A stretch of DNA of 16,586 nucleotides from CAG-791 sp963658405 (GTDB lineage: Bacteria > Bacillota > Clostridia > Lachnospirales > Lachnospiraceae): NCBI GenBank assembly GCA_963658405.1, contig CAVKQI010000055.1, positions 1-16,586 on the forward strand, written 5' to 3'. The notes under the pieces are model-generated. The model made no database searches. It was not told the origin of the DNA and saw nothing but the letters and a program-made list of their open reading frames with translations. Of this stretch, positions 1 to 7,776 are shown piece by piece; within the stretch, counting starts at the first letter, position 1; every line of letters starts with the position of its first letter. The position numbers and the translations under genes were made by a program.

Positions 1-70
1 TTTACGTCATCAATCGAGTTTGAAAGGAATGCCATCAGGCATTTCTTTCAAACTTTACCTCCTGTGCCGC
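1..70. repeat. Modular palindromic intergenic repeat, copy A (partial, cut by window edge)
   Basis: This begins inside the third hairpin module (right arm TTTACGTCATC at 1-11) and contains a complete fourth module: a 17-bp stem at 17-33 and 38-54 around the loop ATCA. The same module occurs at 16161-16198. Stem positions 3 and 6 differ from that copy on both arms so that pairing is kept (C-G to T-A and A-T to G-C), and position 11 becomes a G-T pair. It lies about 20 nt after the fhs stop codon in the direction of fhs transcription. No T-run follows the hairpin, so it is not a classical intrinsic terminator, although it may protect the fhs mRNA 3' end. The rest of the element lies outside the window. 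Confidence 0.85.
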
Positions 71-74
71 AGTT

Positions 75-1745
75 TTAGAACAGTCCTTCAATTCTTCCGT
101 CGTTTTCCACATTGATCTTCACTGCTGCAGGCTGCTTGGGCAGGCCGGGCATTGCCATAATGGAGCCTGTCTGCACCACCACGAATCCGGCGCCGGCAGA
201 TACATAGACCTCTCTTACGGTAATGGAGAAACCTGTGGGCCGTCCCAGCTTGGTCTGATCATCCGACAAAGAATACTGCGTCTTGGCCATGCATACCGGC
301 AGATCGCCGAAGCCCAAAGTCTCCAGTCTGGCCAGCTGCTTCTGGGCTGCTGCGGTGTAATTCACACCGTCGGCGCCGTAGATCTCCCGGGCGATGGTCT
401 CGATCTTTTCCTTCAGGGACAGGCTTTCCTCGTAGAGGACATGGAAATGATTCTCCTCCTTCTCGATGGCCTGCAGCACCTTCTGTGCCAGATCGATGCC
501 GCCTTCGCCGCCGTTGGCCCATACCGTTGCCTTGGAGAATGCACAGCCCTTTTCCTGACAGAATTTTTCGATCATGGCAGATTCTGCCTCTGTGTCAGAA
601 ACAAAGCTGTTTAATGCCACTACCACCGGTACCCCGTACTTATGCAGGTTCTCGATGTGCTTTTCCAGATTCACGATACCCTTCTGCAGTGCTTCCAGAT
701 TCTCGGTATGTACATCGGCCTTGGCCACGCCGCCGTTGAATTTCAGGGCTGCCACGCTGGCCACCAGTACCACGGCATCGGGCTTTAAGCCGCCCATTCT
801 GCACTTGATATCAAAGAACTTCTCCGCGCCCAGATCCGCGCCGAAGCCTGCCTCTGTGATGGCGTAGTCTGCCATTTTCAGGGCTGCCTTGGTGGCACGC
901 ATGGAATTGCAGCCGTGGGCGATATTGGCGAAGGGCCCGCCGTGCACCAGAGCCGGGGTATGCTCCATGGTCTGTACCAGGTTGGGCTTTAAGGCATCCT
1001 TCAGCAGTGCGCACATAGCGCCGGTAGCGCCCAGCTCTCCTGCTGTCACAGGCATGTTGTCATAATTGTAGGCCACTACGATCCGGTCAATGCGCTTCTT
1101 TAAGTCTTCCATGTCGCTGGCAAGGCAGAGCACAGCCATGACCTCGGAAGCTGCGGTGATGACGAAATGGTCCTCGCGCACCGGGCCGTCCACCTTGGTG
1201 CCCAGACCGATGACGATGTTGCGAAGAGAACGGTCATTCATGTCCATGCAGCGCTTCCATACCACGCGGGTGGGATCGATGCCCAGCGGATTGCCCTGAT
1301 GAAGAGAATTATCCAGCATGGCTGCCAGCAGGTTATTGGCAGAAGTGATGGCATGAAAATCTCCGGTGAAATGCAGGTTTAAGTCCTCCATGGGAACCAC
1401 CTGTGCATAGCCGCCGCCGGCTGCACCGCCCTTTACGCCAAAGCACGGTCCCAGGGAAGGCTCACGCAGTGCCAGCATGACATTCTTGCCCAGTCTGTGG
1501 AAGGCATCCGCCATACCGATGCTGATGGTGGTCTTGCCCTCTCCCGCTGCCGTAGGATTGATGGCGGTCACCAGGATCAGCTTGCCATCCGGCTTTTCCT
1601 GCAGGCTGTCCAGATACTCGCCGGAGAGCTTTGCCTTATATCTGCCGTACTGTTCCAGCTGCTCCGGTGCGATGCCCAGACGTCCTGCCACCTCTGTGAT
1701 GGGCTCCATTTTTGCTTCCTGTGCGATTTCGATGTCTGTTTTCAT
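75..1745 (-). CDS. fhs: Formate--tetrahydrofolate ligase
   Basis: Cytosolic enzyme that joins formate to tetrahydrofolate using ATP, giving 10-formyl-THF for purine synthesis, initiator-tRNA formylation and, in acetogens, the methyl branch of the Wood-Ljungdahl pathway. The 556-residue length is normal for the family. The nucleotide-binding loop PTAAGEGKTT is at residues 64-73, and the family signature VKGGAAGGGYAQV at 104-116. The ATG follows AAGGAG with a 5-nt gap. The start overlaps the stop of the upstream peptidase gene by 4 bp (ATGA), so translation is probably coupled. No folD, fchA or other one-carbon gene is in the window, so whether the host is an acetogen cannot be judged. A 17-bp hairpin of repeat copy A follows the stop codon. 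Confidence 0.98.
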   Translation of the reverse strand: MKTDIEIAQEAKMEPITEVAGRLGIAPEQLEQYGRYKAKLSGEYLDSLQEKPDGKLILVTAINPTAAGEGKTTISIGMADAFHRLGKNVMLALREPSLGPCFGVKGGAAGGGYAQVVPMEDLNLHFTGDFHAITSANNLLAAMLDNSLHQGNPLGIDPTRVVWKRCMDMNDRSLRNIVIGLGTKVDGPVREDHFVITAASEVMAVLCLASDMEDLKKRIDRIVVAYNYDNMPVTAGELGATGAMCALLKDALKPNLVQTMEHTPALVHGGPFANIAHGCNSMRATKAALKMADYAITEAGFGADLGAEKFFDIKCRMGGLKPDAVVLVASVAALKFNGGVAKADVHTENLEALQKGIVNLEKHIENLHKYGVPVVVALNSFVSDTEAESAMIEKFCQEKGCAFSKATVWANGGEGGIDLAQKVLQAIEKEENHFHVLYEESLSLKEKIETIAREIYGADGVNYTAAAQKQLARLETLGFGDLPVCMAKTQYSLSDDQTKLGRPTGFSITVREVYVSAGAGFVVVQTGSIMAMPGLPKQPAAVKINVENDGRIEGLF

Positions 1746-2383
1746 ACCTTCTCCTTTTTTACCACTACCGCTCTCTGTGCCTGTTCCCTGTGCCTTTCTT
1801 CTGTCAATGCTCTGTCATAGCCGATGCAGCCGTGATTTTCCCAGGGGTCATTGCAGTAAAGGAGGGATTTTTCTCCCTCCTGTCCGTATCCCACCAGCAC
1901 CAGGCAGTGCTCATTGGATACCCAGGTAAAGTCCTCGCCCGTCTCTTCCAGGGTCCAGACCGGTCCCATGTAGGTGGGCTTTAAGTTAATACTGGTCCAG
2001 TACAATACCGGCATACCGGCATCGATCTGTTCCCGCAAAAACGTTTCGGTGGAGACCCCGCTGGCATCCTGCGCCAGATACGGCATTCCTTCCTCTGCAA
2101 AGAGGCGGTTCAGTGCCTTTACGATCACCTGCGGATAGCATCCGAAGGAATCCGGATCATAGGGACTGCCGGCGAAATACACATTGGGATCCGGGCCGTA
2201 CAGGCGTCCGTCCCGGTTTTGCATGGGGCGCTTTTCCAGATATTTTTCCATAAAATCGTCCACGCTGCACTTTGCACCCAGGTACCTGGCCAGCATCATG
2301 GCTGATACACTTTCGCAGCCGGTGGGCCAGTCCCTGGTCTGGTCGATGTAGGGGACCTGCAGGATTTTTTCTTTATTCAACAT
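1742..2383 (-). CDS. C39-like (YvpB-type) papain-fold cysteine peptidase, apparently cytosolic
   Basis: The protein of about 213 residues resembles the Peptidase_C39_2 group. From the ATG at 2383, the putative catalytic Cys is C23 in PTGCES, the His is H159 in NEHCLVLVGY, and the third residue is N178 or D179 in CNDPW. This Cys-His-Asn/Asp order fits a papain-like fold. No signal peptide or membrane segment is visible, unlike exported members, so the target is unknown. The start is ambiguous: ATG at 2383 follows GGAGG with a 12-nt gap, while GTG at 2407 (eight residues longer) follows AGGAG with a 10-nt gap. The gene sits 4-28 bp after nhaC and overlaps fhs by 4 bp, so the three probably share a transcript. 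The substrate is unknown, and a non-proteolytic role is possible. Confidence 0.8.
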   Translation of the reverse strand: MLNKEKILQVPYIDQTRDWPTGCESVSAMMLARYLGAKCSVDDFMEKYLEKRPMQNRDGRLYGPDPNVYFAGSPYDPDSFGCYPQVIVKALNRLFAEEGMPYLAQDASGVSTETFLREQIDAGMPVLYWTSINLKPTYMGPVWTLEETGEDFTWVSNEHCLVLVGYGQEGEKSLLYCNDPWENHGCIGYDRALTEERHREQAQRAVVVKKEKV

Positions 2384-2411
2384 GGGCTTTGGGGGCCTCC
2401 CGATCACGCTT

Positions 2412-3959
2412 TTACTGCTCCTGTACTGCCTTTACGCCGTACTTTGCTTCTACCTTTTTCTTGATGATCATCAGCACTGCTGTCTCGATGGCTACGCAGA
2501 TCAGCAGGGTGATCCACCAGTTCTCCGTGACGCCTGCTATGATATAGCCCACCACGCAGACGCACATGACCACAGCGGCATACTGCATCTGTGTCTGCAC
2601 GTGGTTAATGTGCGGGCACTGTGCGCCGGCACTGGACATGATGGTGGTATCCGAAATAGGGGAAATGTGGTCGCCGCAGACGGCACCGGCCAGTACAGCG
2701 GACACGGCAATGACCATCATTCTCTCGTCCACGTGATTGAACATGGAGATGACGATCGGCACCAGGATAGCAAAGGTTCCCCAGGAAGTACCGGTGGAAA
2801 ATGCCAGGAACAGGGCAATGCAGAACATGATCATGGGTACGAAAACCGCCACGCTGCCGGACAATGTCACGGTAGAATCGATGAAGGCGCCGATGCCCAG
2901 GTTATCGCCCATGCCCTTTAAGGTCCAGGCAAAGGTCAGGATCAGGACCGCCGGGATCATCATCTTGGCGCCGTCCGGCAGGGACTGCATGAAGTCCTGG
3001 AAGGTGATGACCTTTCTGGGCAGATACAGGACTGCCATAAAGATGACGGTGACCAGAGTGGCCAGGATCAGACTCATCTCCGCATCGCAGTTTGCAAAGG
3101 CATCCACTACATTGCCGGCGCCTCCCAGGAAACCGGTATAGATCATGGCCAGCACTGCAGAACCGATCAGCACGATCATGGGAAGTATCAGATCGATGAC
3201 GTGTCCTCTGGTATTCTCTCTTGCTTTTTCTTCCTCTTTCGCAGCCTCGGCAAACTCTTCGCCGCCGGTGGTGAACAGGTCTCCGGCCTTGGCATTGCAC
3301 TCGTGCTTTCTCATCAGACCGAAGTCGATATCCATGCCGATGATGAAAAGAACCATGAAGATGGTCAGAATCGCATAAAGATTAAAAGGAATGGTGCTTA
3401 AGAACAGCTGGAATCCTGTCAGGGAGCTGTCCTCCGGCACATAGGAATTCACTGCTGCCGCCCAGCTGGAGATCGGAGCGATGATGCATACCGGTGCTGC
3501 GGTGGCATCGATGATGTAGGCCAGCTTGGCTCTGGAAATCTTCTGCTTGTCCGTGACAGGTCTCATGACGGAGCCCACAGTCAGGCAGTTGAAATAATCG
3601 TCCACAAAGATCAGGATACCCAGTCCCACAGTGGCAAACAGGGATGTCTTTCTGGTCTTTAAACGCTTGGAAGCCCAGTTGCCGTAAGCGGCTGTGCCTC
3701 CGCACTTGGACATCAATACAATGATCATGCCCAGCAGCACATCAAAGATGATGATGTTCAGATCCATGCTGGATGTCATAGTGGTGAACATGGTCTCAAA
3801 GGTGCCCCAGGGCTGGAAATTCGCTGTAAAAAGTGCACCCAGAAGCACGCCGCAGAACAGCGACAGATATACCTCCTTGGTGATCAATGCCAGCACAATG
3901 GCCAGCACCGGCGGCACCAGTGACCACCAGGTCCCGTAAAACATACTGACTGTATCCAT
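2412..3959 (-). CDS. nhaC: NhaC-family Na+/H+ antiporter
   Basis: Integral membrane antiporter of 515 residues expected to exchange cytoplasmic Na+ for external H+. Some NhaC-like members (for example MleN) exchange organic acids instead, so the substrate is inferred. About 11-12 hydrophobic segments are visible. Conserved polar motifs lie inside membrane segments: FVDDYFN at 118-124, STGTSWGTF at 388-396 and GDHISPISDTT at 429-439, the last being typical of NhaC. A charged cytoplasmic loop rich in Glu and Lys lies around 215-252. The start ATG follows GGAGGGAG on a purine-rich leader with a 9-12 nt gap. It leads the nhaC-peptidase-fhs group and has its own likely promoter at 4079-4108, with a tandem repeat in the leader. 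Confidence 0.92.
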   Translation of the reverse strand: MDTVSMFYGTWWSLVPPVLAIVLALITKEVYLSLFCGVLLGALFTANFQPWGTFETMFTTMTSSMDLNIIIFDVLLGMIIVLMSKCGGTAAYGNWASKRLKTRKTSLFATVGLGILIFVDDYFNCLTVGSVMRPVTDKQKISRAKLAYIIDATAAPVCIIAPISSWAAAVNSYVPEDSSLTGFQLFLSTIPFNLYAILTIFMVLFIIGMDIDFGLMRKHECNAKAGDLFTTGGEEFAEAAKEEEKARENTRGHVIDLILPMIVLIGSAVLAMIYTGFLGGAGNVVDAFANCDAEMSLILATLVTVIFMAVLYLPRKVITFQDFMQSLPDGAKMMIPAVLILTFAWTLKGMGDNLGIGAFIDSTVTLSGSVAVFVPMIMFCIALFLAFSTGTSWGTFAILVPIVISMFNHVDERMMVIAVSAVLAGAVCGDHISPISDTTIMSSAGAQCPHINHVQTQMQYAAVVMCVCVVGYIIAGVTENWWITLLICVAIETAVLMIIKKKVEAKYGVKAVQEQ

Positions 3960-4020
3960 AACTCTCTTCTCCCTCCGCAGTCATCAATCCACCGGCTTCC
4001 ACCTCGGCAGCTCTGCTTTT

Positions 4021-4050
4021 CTTTACTTTTCTTTACTTTTCTTTACTTTT
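4021..4050. repeat. Three perfect 10-bp tandem repeats in the nhaC leader
   Basis: The unit CTTTACTTTT occurs three times head to tail with no mismatch, preceded by a degenerate copy (CTCTGCTTTT, 4011-4020). In the nhaC mRNA this reads as AAAAGTAAAG repeats, a purine-rich and probably unstructured stretch. It lies between the proposed promoter and the nhaC ribosome binding site, about 60 nt before the start codon. Short perfect repeats can change copy number by slippage. The unit is close to one helical turn. Confidence 0.9.
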
Positions 4051-4078
4051 GCTGCTTTCTTCTGATCCTTTTCTCTCC

Positions 4079-4108
4079 ATCATATATGCATTGCCCATAT
4101 TTACGCAA
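4079..4108 (-). promoter_or_regulatory. Probable sigma-70-type promoter for nhaC
   Basis: On the minus strand, TTGCGT (4103-4108) is followed after 18 bp by TATGAT (4079-4084), a 5/6 match to the -10 consensus. This would start transcription near 4072 and give a leader of about 110 nt that includes the tandem repeats. I recognised no known riboswitch class in the leader. The 223-bp gap between the ATP-grasp gene and nhaC supports a separate promoter. No convincing terminator for the ATP-grasp gene was found in the gap. Confidence 0.45.
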
Positions 4109-4182
4109 CAGTAAAAATACGGATAGATGCCGGACAGATATATTCCGTCAGGTTCCGGTCGTACACGGTAAACGAAATCTGA

Positions 4183-5454
4183 CTATTTCGTCACATGAAA
4201 AGCCTCCAGGATCCGCTCTGCGCCGCGCTCCAGCAGATATTCCGCCTCCTGCCGGCCGATATCCTTCTGCACGGCCTTCAGGATAAAGAAGCCTCGCTCC
4301 ATGAGCACATGGCCCGTGTTCGGCGGCGCCAGCTTTTCGTGGGGATGGATATGACATTCATACCGGAGCAGGGAGACGGGCAGCTGATGATCCGTCAGGA
4401 TCTGTCTGGCTTTTTCCGCCGTGGGGATCTGTCCCGCCTTTCCGGTAAAGTCAAAGTACCGGATCAGCATGGGGGTGACGGACGCCGGTCTGAAGCGGTA
4501 AGGCTCTCCTATCTGAAAGCGCACCATCTCCGCTGCCATATCCACGCCCGTAGCCAGAGGGGTGAACAGGTCATGGAGATAATGCCCGGAGGGTCTGGCG
4601 GAAAGCTCGATGACAAAGGGATCTCCCGCTGCCTTCTCGCCCTCCTCTCTCCAGATCAGATCTGCATGGAGCAGGCAGTCCCGAAGTCCCAGCAGGCGGA
4701 CTACCTTCTGCAGATAGACCTCTGCCTGTTCGGTCATGTCCCCGGGCATCACCGAATAATAGCCTACTGCCTGTCTGGCCGGCAGGGGTGTCACCAGTTT
4801 CTTACGCAGAAGAATCAGCTGGAAGCTGTCCCCCACTACGGCGCCGTCCACGCCGTATTCCTGACCGTCCACCAGCTCCTCCACTACAAAGTCTTCCTTT
4901 GCATGGAAGGAGATGGAGGAAATCTCTTTCTGCATTTCCTGATAGTTCTGCACGATGCTGATATCTCTGCTGCCGGAGCCGTACCGCGGCTTGATGATGG
5001 CAGGATAATGCATGGCCTGCAGCTTAGCAAAGAGCGCGCTGATCTGCGGGATCTGATCGGCCCGCTTCTGCCAGAATCTGGCACTTAAAAGGCTGCAGCT
5101 GCAGGGCCGCAGTCCCGCTGCCGCAAGTTTTTCGTGAAAGGCCCACTTGTCCGTACAGAGTCTGGCCGCTTCCCCGGAAACGCCCCGCAGTCCCAGGGCA
5201 TCATTTGCGGCGCCGATGGTGGTCAGGTATCTGCCGATAGGTGCCACCAGCAGAAAATCCGGCCCGATCTCCCGGAGTCTGTCTATGGTCTCCTCCTCTT
5301 TGGAGATATCCACCACCTCTGCATTGTCTGCCGCCTGCAGTCCCTCAGCCTGGGGATTGCCATCCAGGGCGGTAACGCAGATCCCCAGCTCTCTGGCGGC
5401 CTGTATGGTATGTACTGACTCGGCGCTGGCGCCGACGATCGCTGCTAATTTCAT
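4183..5454 (-). CDS. ATP-grasp ligase of unknown substrate, in a glycan-type cluster
   Basis: A 423-residue cytosolic protein with the ATP-grasp (carbamoyl-phosphate synthase/PurK-like) fold. The family joins a carboxylate to an amine or other nucleophile through an acyl-phosphate. An N-terminal pre-ATP-grasp domain (1-100) begins MKLAAIVGAS. The ATP-binding part shows K103, the loop IIKPRYGSGSRD (153-164) with K155, and the hinge VEELVDGQEYGVDG (191-204). Metal-binding candidates are D265 in HADLIW and E283 in ELSARPSG. The more common Asn two residues after that Glu is Ser here, as in PurT-like and some peptide-ligase-like members. The start at 5454 follows an AAGGA site and lies 4 bp after the glycosyltransferase stop, so the two are probably coupled. 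It may add an amino acid or acyl group to a sugar, but this is inference. Confidence 0.85.
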   Translation of the reverse strand: MKLAAIVGASAESVHTIQAARELGICVTALDGNPQAEGLQAADNAEVVDISKEEETIDRLREIGPDFLLVAPIGRYLTTIGAANDALGLRGVSGEAARLCTDKWAFHEKLAAAGLRPCSCSLLSARFWQKRADQIPQISALFAKLQAMHYPAIIKPRYGSGSRDISIVQNYQEMQKEISSISFHAKEDFVVEELVDGQEYGVDGAVVGDSFQLILLRKKLVTPLPARQAVGYYSVMPGDMTEQAEVYLQKVVRLLGLRDCLLHADLIWREEGEKAAGDPFVIELSARPSGHYLHDLFTPLATGVDMAAEMVRFQIGEPYRFRPASVTPMLIRYFDFTGKAGQIPTAEKARQILTDHQLPVSLLRYECHIHPHEKLAPPNTGHVLMERGFFILKAVQKDIGRQEAEYLLERGAERILEAFHVTK

Positions 5455-5458
5455 TTTT

Positions 5459-6484
5459 TCATTTTTTCCTTTTTGCTTTTCTGTATGTCCACAGAGCCTT
5501 GTAATATACATAAAAAAGCAGGGGCGATTTCATCTGCATGGCGATCAGCTTCTTTTCCTCTGCCCCCACCCTCTCTTTATAGTAGGCATTTTCCTGAAAA
5601 TCCGGGAAGGCTTCCTTCATTTCCTTTCCCATAGCCGTAACAAACCGGTATTTTCCCTTCTCCTTCATGCAGGGCATGGCAGAAAAGAGGGTATTGATAT
5701 AAAAGAGCATGGTAAAGGAAAACTCAATCTCCGGCAGATACTGCGCCAGGTATCCGTATTTCCTCGCCTCTGCCAGCATCTGTCTGCCGGCTTCCATCCG
5801 GTCCTCCAGACGCTTTCTGGTGATGGTATGCACCGTGGAGCTCTCGTGCTGATAATAGTAATACAACGGCTCCGGTATATAGGCAAAATGATGGACCCTG
5901 AGCATCCAGGTATTGGCGATGGCATTATCCTCATAGAAGATATCCTCCGGGAATCTGCTCTCACACCCCAAAATGATCTCTCTTTTATAGATCTTTACCA
6001 CCAGAGAGCCGCTGTCCAGCAGAAGGGAGCGGTATTTTTCCTCGTTCAGGGGACCTGTCTGCTCCGGCCGGTTGTTGTGGACGATCTGTCCCACTTCCAT
6101 GGTGGTCTTATCCGTCAGGGAATAATCGCAGCCCACCATGTCCGCGCCGGTCTCCTCCGCTTTCCGGAGCAGGCGCTCATAGTAGTCCGGTGTGATCCAG
6201 TCATCCGCATCCACAAAGCCGATCCATTCTCCCGTAGCCCGGGAAAGGCCCAGATTCTTGGCTCCTCCCTGCTTCCGGTTCCGGTCGCACTGCAGGACGT
6301 GCACATGCGCGGGATCCTTTGCCTCATACCGGCGAAGGATCTCCATGGAATCGTCGGTAGAGCAGTCGTCCACCGCCAGGATCTCGTAGTCCCGCATCGT
6401 CTGCGCCAGCAAGCTGTCCATGCAGCGCTGCAGCTTTCCCTCTGCGGCCATATTGTATACCGGCACGATCACGCTTAGTTTCAT
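5459..6484 (-). CDS. Family 2 glycosyltransferase
   Basis: A 341-residue GT-A fold enzyme transferring a sugar from a nucleotide donor, probably at the inner membrane face during surface polysaccharide or glycoprotein synthesis. The N-terminal motif MKLSVIVPVYN begins the nucleotide-binding fold. VDD is at 38-40, the metal-binding DXD-like motif VDADDW at 91-96, and the possible catalytic-base motif YEDN at 184-187. The C-terminal 100 residues are rich in Lys, Arg and aromatics (including KSPLLFYVYYKALW), suggesting peripheral membrane contact; no clear transmembrane helix is visible. The start ATG follows AAAGG by 6 nt, and this site sits directly after repeat copy B. The acceptor and donor cannot be read from sequence; proximity to a PseB-like enzyme suggests a modified HexNAc donor. 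Confidence 0.93.
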   Translation of the reverse strand: MKLSVIVPVYNMAAEGKLQRCMDSLLAQTMRDYEILAVDDCSTDDSMEILRRYEAKDPAHVHVLQCDRNRKQGGAKNLGLSRATGEWIGFVDADDWITPDYYERLLRKAEETGADMVGCDYSLTDKTTMEVGQIVHNNRPEQTGPLNEEKYRSLLLDSGSLVVKIYKREIILGCESRFPEDIFYEDNAIANTWMLRVHHFAYIPEPLYYYYQHESSTVHTITRKRLEDRMEAGRQMLAEARKYGYLAQYLPEIEFSFTMLFYINTLFSAMPCMKEKGKYRFVTAMGKEMKEAFPDFQENAYYKERVGAEEKKLIAMQMKSPLLFYVYYKALWTYRKAKRKK

Positions 6485-6498
6485 ATTCTACCTTTCTA

Positions 6499-6590
6499 TG
6501 CCGCTGCAATGCAGCGGCAACGCGAAGGGAATTTCGCGCAGGCGAATTCCCTGATGCGATCCCGAATTGATGGCGTTTACGGCACCCCAT
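6499..6590. repeat. Modular palindromic intergenic repeat, copy B
   Basis: Module 1 is a 9-bp stem at 6499-6507 and 6511-6519 (GCCGCTGC pairing with GCAGCGGC, loop AAT). Module 2 is a stem at 6527-6551 with inner TTCGC/GCGAA around loop GCAG. Compared with the copy at 16094-16120, two outer pairs of module 2 are changed on both sides (A-T to G-C and G-C to A-T), so pairing is conserved. The left part of module 3 is recognisable (GATCCCGAATTGATGG, 6558-6573, then CGTTTACG), but its right arm has diverged. Module 4 is absent. Module 1 ends 8 nt before the AAAGG ribosome binding site of the downstream glycosyltransferase. Confidence 0.85.
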
Positions 6591-6599
6591 GACATAGAG

Positions 6600-6632
6600 A
6601 ATGGCTGCCTCCGCATTCACGGTGCAGCCATT
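6600..6632. other. Inverted repeat downstream of the dehydratase gene
   Basis: A perfect 9-bp stem, AATGGCTGC at 6600-6608 and GCAGCCATT at 6624-6632, has a 15-nt loop containing a CCG/CGG inner pairing. It lies 24 nt after the stop codon of the PseB-like gene in the direction of transcription. No T-run follows on the minus strand, so intrinsic termination is doubtful. It may act as an mRNA 3'-end stabiliser or as part of repeat copy B. Confidence 0.6.
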
Positions 6633-6655
6633 GCCAGCTTCGTCAGTTTATCCGG

Positions 6656-7672
6656 TTAATCCTCTTCGTAATGAAAGCCTACCAGTCTCTGACGAATATC
6701 TTCCACACTGAGCCATTCTGTATTATTGCCGGAAGAATAGGCGAATCCTTCCTCCACCTTGCGTCCGGAGAGATCCGGTGTCTGTCTCTCATTCCATACG
6801 ATCTGGGGATAGACGATGTAATGCTTGTCATATTCGTAGGTCGTCTGGGAATCCTCGGTGGTCACCATGATCTCGTGGAGCTTTTCGCCCGGGCGAATGC
6901 CTGTCTCCACGGTCTTGCAGCCGGGCAGCATGGCCTCTGCCAGATCCTTGACATAGAAGGACGGGATCTTGCTGATAAAGGTCTCGCCGCCCTTTGCTTC
7001 CTCTAAGGCCTTTACCACCAGTGCTACGCCCTCTTCCAGGCTGATCCAGAAACGGGTCATGCGATAATCCGTGATGGGAAGCTCTGTGACACCCTTCTGA
7101 ATGAGGCTGTGGAAAAAGGGAATTACGCTGCCACGGCTGCCTGCCACGTTGCCGTAGCGCACAATGGAGAAATTGATATCCTTGCTGCCGGAGTATGCAT
7201 TGGCTGCGATGAACAGCTTGTCGGAAACCAGCTTGGTGCCGCCGTAGAGGTTCACCGGGTTAACGGCCTTGTCGGTGGAAAGTGCCACGACCTTCTTTAC
7301 GCCGGTATCCAGGCAGGCGTCGATGACATTCTGCGCGCCGTTGATGTTGGTCTTGATGGCCTCTGCGGGATTATACTCGCAGGCAGGCACCTGCTTTAAA
7401 GCGGCTGCATGGATGACGTAATCCGTGCCCTCCAGGGCTCTCTTTAAGCGTTCCTTGTCCCGGACATCGCCGATGAAATAGCGCATCTGCTTTTCATGTT
7501 CCTTAAAGAAAGGATCATTGCCCATGACAAACTGCTTGAACTCGTCCCGGGAGTAGATGATGATCTTCTTCGGATTATAGTGCTCCAGCACGTACTTTGA
7601 AAAACACTTGCCGAAGGATCCGGTTCCTCCTGTCACGAGTATTGTCTTATTGTCCAGTAATTTCTCAGCCAT
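6656..7672 (-). CDS. pseB: UDP-N-acetylglucosamine 4,6-dehydratase (inverting), PseB/CapD-like SDR
   Basis: A 338-residue extended short-chain dehydrogenase expected to convert UDP-GlcNAc to UDP-2-acetamido-2,6-dideoxy-L-arabino-hexos-4-ulose, the first step to pseudaminic acid and related sugars. The NAD(P)-binding motif TGGTGSFG is at 14-21. SRDEFKQ (41-47) is typical of PseB-like enzymes. The catalytic STDK is at 132-135, and the YxxxK pair is Y143/K147. The start at 7672 is chosen because AAGGAG lies 10 nt upstream; an ATG at 7681 would leave only 1 nt after the same site. No transmembrane helices are present, so it belongs to the soluble type rather than the large CapD type. No PseC-like aminotransferase follows, so the pathway end product is unclear. 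The symbol is by family resemblance. Confidence 0.88.
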   Translation of the reverse strand: MAEKLLDNKTILVTGGTGSFGKCFSKYVLEHYNPKKIIIYSRDEFKQFVMGNDPFFKEHEKQMRYFIGDVRDKERLKRALEGTDYVIHAAALKQVPACEYNPAEAIKTNINGAQNVIDACLDTGVKKVVALSTDKAVNPVNLYGGTKLVSDKLFIAANAYSGSKDINFSIVRYGNVAGSRGSVIPFFHSLIQKGVTELPITDYRMTRFWISLEEGVALVVKALEEAKGGETFISKIPSFYVKDLAEAMLPGCKTVETGIRPGEKLHEIMVTTEDSQTTYEYDKHYIVYPQIVWNERQTPDLSGRKVEEGFAYSSGNNTEWLSVEDIRQRLVGFHYEED

Positions 7673-7747
7673 GGAATACATGCTCCTTCTTCTGCTTTTT
7701 GCTTTCTGTCGCCGTCCGCCCTGCGGCGGCCGGCCTCTCATTCTCCG

Positions 7748-7776
7748 CCGACAGCAGTCTCTATTCCTGCCGTCGG
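7748..7776 (-). other. RNA hairpin between the DtxR-family and PseB-like genes
   Basis: A 10-bp stem, 7748-7757 with 7767-7776, surrounds a 9-nt loop. One position (7753/7771) is A-C if read on the plus strand but a permitted G-U wobble on the minus strand, so the structure forms better in the transcribed strand. It starts about 26 nt after the DtxR-family stop codon. A GC-rich segment (7709-7738) follows before the pseB ribosome binding site. No U-run follows and no promoter was recognised in this 130-bp gap, so pseB may depend on read-through. Confidence 0.5.

Noticed and set aside
17..54. A small minus-strand frame (MPDGI...) after fhs, preceded by AGGAGGT, with a similar one in copy E
   Set aside because: The ATG is inside the 17-bp hairpin, 14-15 nt after the purine-rich site, and the frames end after 10-13 codons. 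The similarity is explained by the repeat itself.
17..54. Module 4 hairpin as an intrinsic terminator of fhs
   Set aside because: The stem is strong but no U-run follows it in the direction of transcription.
3960..4072. A riboswitch in the nhaC leader
   Set aside because: The leader is mostly purine-rich and unstructured, with no conserved core that I recognise from known ion or metabolite riboswitches.
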